Source: Akkermansiaceae bacterium UBA5020
GTDB taxonomy: Bacteria > Verrucomicrobiota > Verrucomicrobiia > Verrucomicrobiales > DEV007
Length of the DNA: 5,484 nucleotides
NCBI GenBank assembly: GCA_002396885.1
Contig: DGXY01000084.1
Coordinates: forward strand, 206 to 5,689
Reading direction: 5' to 3'
The position numbers were made by a program, and so were the translations under genes. Below the pieces are notes generated by a model. That model was not told where the DNA came from, searched no databases, and was given only the letters and a program-made list of their open reading frames with translations. Shown here in pieces: positions 4,880 to 5,484 of this stretch. The first letter of the stretch is position 1. Each line of letters opens with the position of its first letter.

Positions 4880-5484
4880 ATGAAAAACCAATCCAGGTTC
4901 AAAAATTCCGCCCGGAATTCGGTCGTTATTTTTATCATCGCTCTTTCTTCGGCCATCGCCGCCATTCCCTCAACGTTGCTTGCCGACGACTACGACGACT
5001 ATCAAGCCAGAAAGGCGCGAGCGGATGCCGAATGGCAGGCAAAACGCCTCGAGCAGGAGTTACAAAATTCTCAACGAGAACTGGACCGCCTTGAAGCAGG
5101 CATGCGCAGGCTGGAAGATGACATCCGGTGGACAGCATCCAAAGAGCAAACCGAACTGAATAGAATTAAGCGAGAACAAGAACTGATGCTTCAGCAGAAA
5201 GCGGAAGAAAAGAGACTGAATGACCTAAGAGATCGACAAGAGGCTGAGCGAGTCAGAGGGGCTGAAAGAGAAAAACTATACGCCGAAATTGAGGCGTTCG
5301 CAGCATCTTTCGAAGAACAAACGAATCGAACCGAGCCTTTGTCCGATGAAGAGATGGAGTTGTTTATGCTCTACGGTAATTTTCTCCGGTCTTCAATCGA
5401 GAGTCCAAACAATTCGGAATTAATTGACATAATCCGTTTTACTGAGGAAAAATTCAAGTCTGCCGGCGGCCCCCCGCTGAATCG
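4880..5484 (+). CDS. exported coiled-coil protein, 5' part (runs off right edge)
   Basis: An open frame of 201 codons reaches the window edge without a stop. The N-terminus is a signal peptide: basic residues at 2-12, a hydrophobic core at about 14-34 (VVIFIIALSSAIAAI), and a likely signal peptidase I site after Ala35 in TLLA before DDYDDY. The mature protein would be periplasmic or secreted. Residues 42-135 are an almost unbroken, highly charged helix rich in Glu, Arg, Gln and Leu with heptad-like spacing, so a coiled coil. Residues 136-193 look more globular (LSDEEMELFMLYGNFLRSSI). A Gly/Pro stretch begins at 196. I do not recognise a family, and coiled-coil similarity to TolA- or YbgF-like proteins would not be diagnostic. 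Codons such as AGA, CGA, TTA and ATA and a GC content near 40% in sample lines set it apart from its neighbours, suggesting acquisition. Confidence 0.72.
   Translation, partial: MKNQSRFKNSARNSVVIFIIALSSAIAAIPSTLLADDYDDYQARKARADAEWQAKRLEQELQNSQRELDRLEAGMRRLEDDIRWTASKEQTELNRIKREQELMLQQKAEEKRLNDLRDRQEAERVRGAEREKLYAEIEAFAASFEEQTNRTEPLSDEEMELFMLYGNFLRSSIESPNNSELIDIIRFTEEKFKSAGGPPLN

Noticed and set aside
4387..4965. 192-residue minus-strand frame with a hydrophobic N-terminal stretch
   Set aside because: It lies antisense to the RHH gene and the signal peptide of the coiled-coil gene. The hydrophobic part is the reverse of AT-rich leader DNA and the remainder is Ser/Pro/Arg-rich noise.
1..5484. 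CRISPR arrays, tRNA or rRNA genes, insertion sequences, integrases
   Set aside because: I saw no regularly spaced repeats, no cloverleaf-like or rRNA-like segments, no terminal inverted repeats, and no transposase or recombinase motifs in any frame.

Overview
The left two thirds of this window is an ordinary, GC-rich bacterial region of secondary transporters. It holds the 5' part of an NhaA-type Na+/H+ antiporter (minus strand, running off the left edge), a complete MFS permease of the anion:cation symporter (ACS) type (plus strand), and a complete sodium:solute symporter (SSS) family protein (minus strand). The antiporter and the MFS gene are divergent around a 159-base gap. The MFS and SSS genes are convergent with only 10 bases between their stop codons. 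NhaA exports Na+ and SSS proteins use the Na+ gradient, so the two fit a sodium-cycling membrane, but nothing shows that they are co-regulated.

The right third (about 3540-5484) looks like an accessory region. Three short plus-strand reading frames follow each other. The first (ending at 4025) seems to have lost its proper 5' end, because coding-like sequence extends upstream of every usable start. The second is a 105-residue Trp-rich protein of unknown function. The third is a small ribbon-helix-helix-type protein, probably DNA-binding. After a 252-base gene-free stretch with short repeats and hairpins, a fourth gene starts at 4880 and runs off the right edge. It encodes a secreted or periplasmic protein with a signal peptide and a long charged coiled coil. 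Its base composition is far lower in GC (sample lines near 40% against 60-70% elsewhere), which suggests separate ancestry.

The organism is a high-GC, probably Gram-negative bacterium with few strong Shine-Dalgarno sites. The general style of the transporters would fit Verrucomicrobiota or Planctomycetota, but this is an impression and not a demonstrated assignment. I see no rRNA, tRNA, CRISPR array, transposase or integrase. No well-supported new system is visible. The best leads are the broken-looking gene near 3640, the small gene cluster ending in the RHH protein, and the low-GC coiled-coil gene.
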